Of a stretch of 5,189 bases of DNA, positions 4,408-5,189 are shown piece after piece. The stretch is taken from the NCBI GenBank assembly GCA_946480555.1, contig CAMLLE010000286.1:1-5189 (forward strand), read 5' to 3'. The DNA is from an uncultured Verrucomicrobia subdivision 3 bacterium. GTDB taxonomy: Bacteria; Verrucomicrobiota; Verrucomicrobiae; Limisphaerales; CAMLLE01. How positions within the stretch are numbered: position 1 is the stretch's first letter; the number at the start of each line of letters is the position of its first letter. The position numbers and the translations under genes were made by a program. Below the pieces are notes generated by a model. That model was not told where the DNA came from. It ran no database searches and saw only the letters and a program-made list of their open reading frames with translations.

Positions 4408-4912
4408 AGCCTTCCTTCTTCACCACGCCGAGATCTCCGCTGCGCTCCACGTAGGCGAGCTTCACCTGTTCCGGCTTTTCCACACCTTTCAAACGCAAAT
4501 CCTCGGCGAGATCATGCTCGCTGAGATCGTTTCGTCTCATCGCATCTTCCAGCACGCAGCCGTCACGAATCAACAGGTCGGCATCACCTTTCACGAGCTT
4601 TCCGAACCCATGCCAGCGCCGCGAAGCAAAGGCGATGATTCGATGCAATCCAACCAGCACAAAGCCGCCGCCCAAAGTAGCCCAGAACGGCGCCGAACCA
4701 TTGACTGCCCGAGCCAGCATTGACCCGAGCATGAACGCGAGAATCACATCGAAGGCCGTCTTGCGCGCAATGAATCGCTTGTCGCCCAGACGAACAATCA
4801 CGATCGCAAGCACGAAGACGATCAAGCCGCGCAATGCGATGTGGCCGAACGTCAGATCCCCGGGTTCGACCCCGATTCCCAACGCCGCTTCAAACGCGCG
4901 CCACCAGTTCAT
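4406..4912 (-). CDS. DUF421 (YetF/YcaP-type) membrane protein
   Basis: Encodes 168 residues. It has the DUF421 layout: an N-terminal membrane part with helices at about 24-42, 54-70 and 76-95, then a cytosolic C-terminal domain. Diagnostic stretches are VIVRLGDKRFIARKTAFD (38-55), corresponding to the R-x-G-K-R plus 'pFD' motif; the following ILAFMLGSMLARAV (57-70); and the later LIRDGCVLEDAMRRNDLSE (114-132), typical of the soluble domain with its 'l-dG-v-l--l---ls--dl---LR--G' pattern. Proteins of this family are poorly understood integral membrane proteins; some Bacillus members (YetF type) are linked to spore or stress physiology. Length is at the short end of the family, but all three helices and the soluble core are present, so it is not obviously truncated. 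The ATG has no clear Shine-Dalgarno. The stop codon of the upstream methyltransferase is 12 bases before this start, which points to a shared transcript and possible translational coupling. The biochemical role is unknown. Confidence 0.88.
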   Translation of the reverse strand: MNWWRAFEAALGIGVEPGDLTFGHIALRGLIVFVLAIVIVRLGDKRFIARKTAFDVILAFMLGSMLARAVNGSAPFWATLGGGFVLVGLHRIIAFASRRWHGFGKLVKGDADLLIRDGCVLEDAMRRNDLSEHDLAEDLRLKGVEKPEQVKLAYVERSGDLGVVKKEG

Positions 4913-4924
4913 CGGAGCCGCGCG

Positions 4925-5189
4925 CTAACGTGCGCAATAGAACAACCGGCCCGGCGGAATGCTGAGCAGCTCGCAATCCTGACGCACCTGGCCGAAGACG
5001 CTCTCCAGATACGGGCGCACGGCGGTGGAAAGTTGATACACAAGAAACTCACCGTCCGGCTGCAGCGCCGTATGCGTCTGGCGCACGATCTCTCCACGCA
5101 TCTCCTCGGGAATCGTTTTGAAAGGAATGCCCGAGATGATGTAATCCGCCAGAGGCAGTCGCTGCCGCTGCAAAACCGAGTCCACTTTC
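4925..5189 (-). CDS. SAM-dependent methyltransferase, C-terminal part (5' end outside window)
   Basis: Open from the right edge on the minus strand to a TAG at 4925-4927, giving about 88 residues of the C-terminal half of a class I (Rossmann) methyltransferase. The run LPLADYIISGIPF corresponds to motif IV, the strand and S/N-G-x-P-F turn near the active site. PDGEFLVYQLS is the later strand after the 'L-x-P-G-G' motif. The end, VFGQVRQDCELLSIPPGRLFYC, resembles the closing strands of bacterial phospholipid N-methyltransferases (PmtA-like) and of the related rRNA adenine dimethylase fold. A phospholipid role would fit the membrane-protein neighbour, but this is inference. The SAM-binding glycine motif lies outside the window and cannot be checked. 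A GTG near the edge (5183-5185) should not be taken as the start, because the frame stays open beyond it. It is 12 bases upstream of the DUF421 gene. Confidence 0.78.
   Translation of the reverse strand, partial: KVDSVLQRQRLPLADYIISGIPFKTIPEEMRGEIVRQTHTALQPDGEFLVYQLSTAVRPYLESVFGQVRQDCELLSIPPGRLFYCAR

Noticed and set aside
4034..4723. Plus-strand open frame of 229 codons across the zinc-ribbon and DUF421 genes
   Set aside because: It covers the 3' part of one gene and the antisense of another; no domain.
1..5189. CRISPR array, insertion sequence or integrase attachment site
   Set aside because: No regularly spaced repeats, transposase or integrase genes. The tRNA-Lys 3' end is not repeated elsewhere in the window.

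Overview
The window carries ordinary bacterial housekeeping genes at moderately high GC. They are interspersed with less well known membrane and zinc-ribbon genes and several unusually symmetric non-coding stretches. The RecA, class II aldolase and CCA-encoding tRNA-Lys are clearly bacterial. The protein style, the scarcity of Shine-Dalgarno motifs and the gene mix fit a Gram-negative lineage, perhaps the PVC group (Verrucomicrobiota). That placement is an inference from general resemblance and is not proven by anything in the window.

Layout, left to right. (1) The 3' end of a pyruvate kinase gene (+, cut by the left edge) is followed 147 bp later by a complete class II fructose-bisphosphate aldolase gene (+, 382-1344), so two glycolytic enzymes sit side by side. 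The aldolase has a candidate -10 box preceded by a palindrome, a leader hairpin, and a strong intrinsic terminator. (2) A convergent gap of about 340 bp separates fba from recA. It holds a terminator for each gene and, between them, a GC-rich segment whose two interleaved stems have the geometry of an H-type pseudoknot. (3) recA (-, 1689-2759) encodes a 356-residue RecA with intact ATPase motifs, an altered DNA-binding loop L1 and no acidic C-terminal tail. Its upstream region holds a plausible sigma-70 promoter and a hairpin at the predicted transcript start, but no LexA box that I can recognise. (4) A tRNA-Lys(TTT) gene (+, 2996-3071) has its CCA encoded. (5) A 256-bp gap contains a near-perfect 22-bp palindrome ahead of an unrecognised two-helix membrane protein (+, 3328-3894). 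(6) A small protein with two putative zinc-binding clusters follows (+, 3954-4352); its Shine-Dalgarno is buried in a perfect hairpin. (7) In the opposite direction, a partial SAM-dependent methyltransferase gene (-, entering from the right edge) runs 12 bp ahead of a DUF421/YetF-type membrane protein gene (-, 4406-4912), probably as one operon.

No mobile element, CRISPR array, rRNA or obvious horizontal-transfer signature is visible. No large new system is evident. The most interesting material is regulatory: the hairpin-masked start of the zinc-ribbon gene, the pseudoknot-like element between fba and recA, the two promoter-proximal palindromes, and the unusual L1 loop of RecA.
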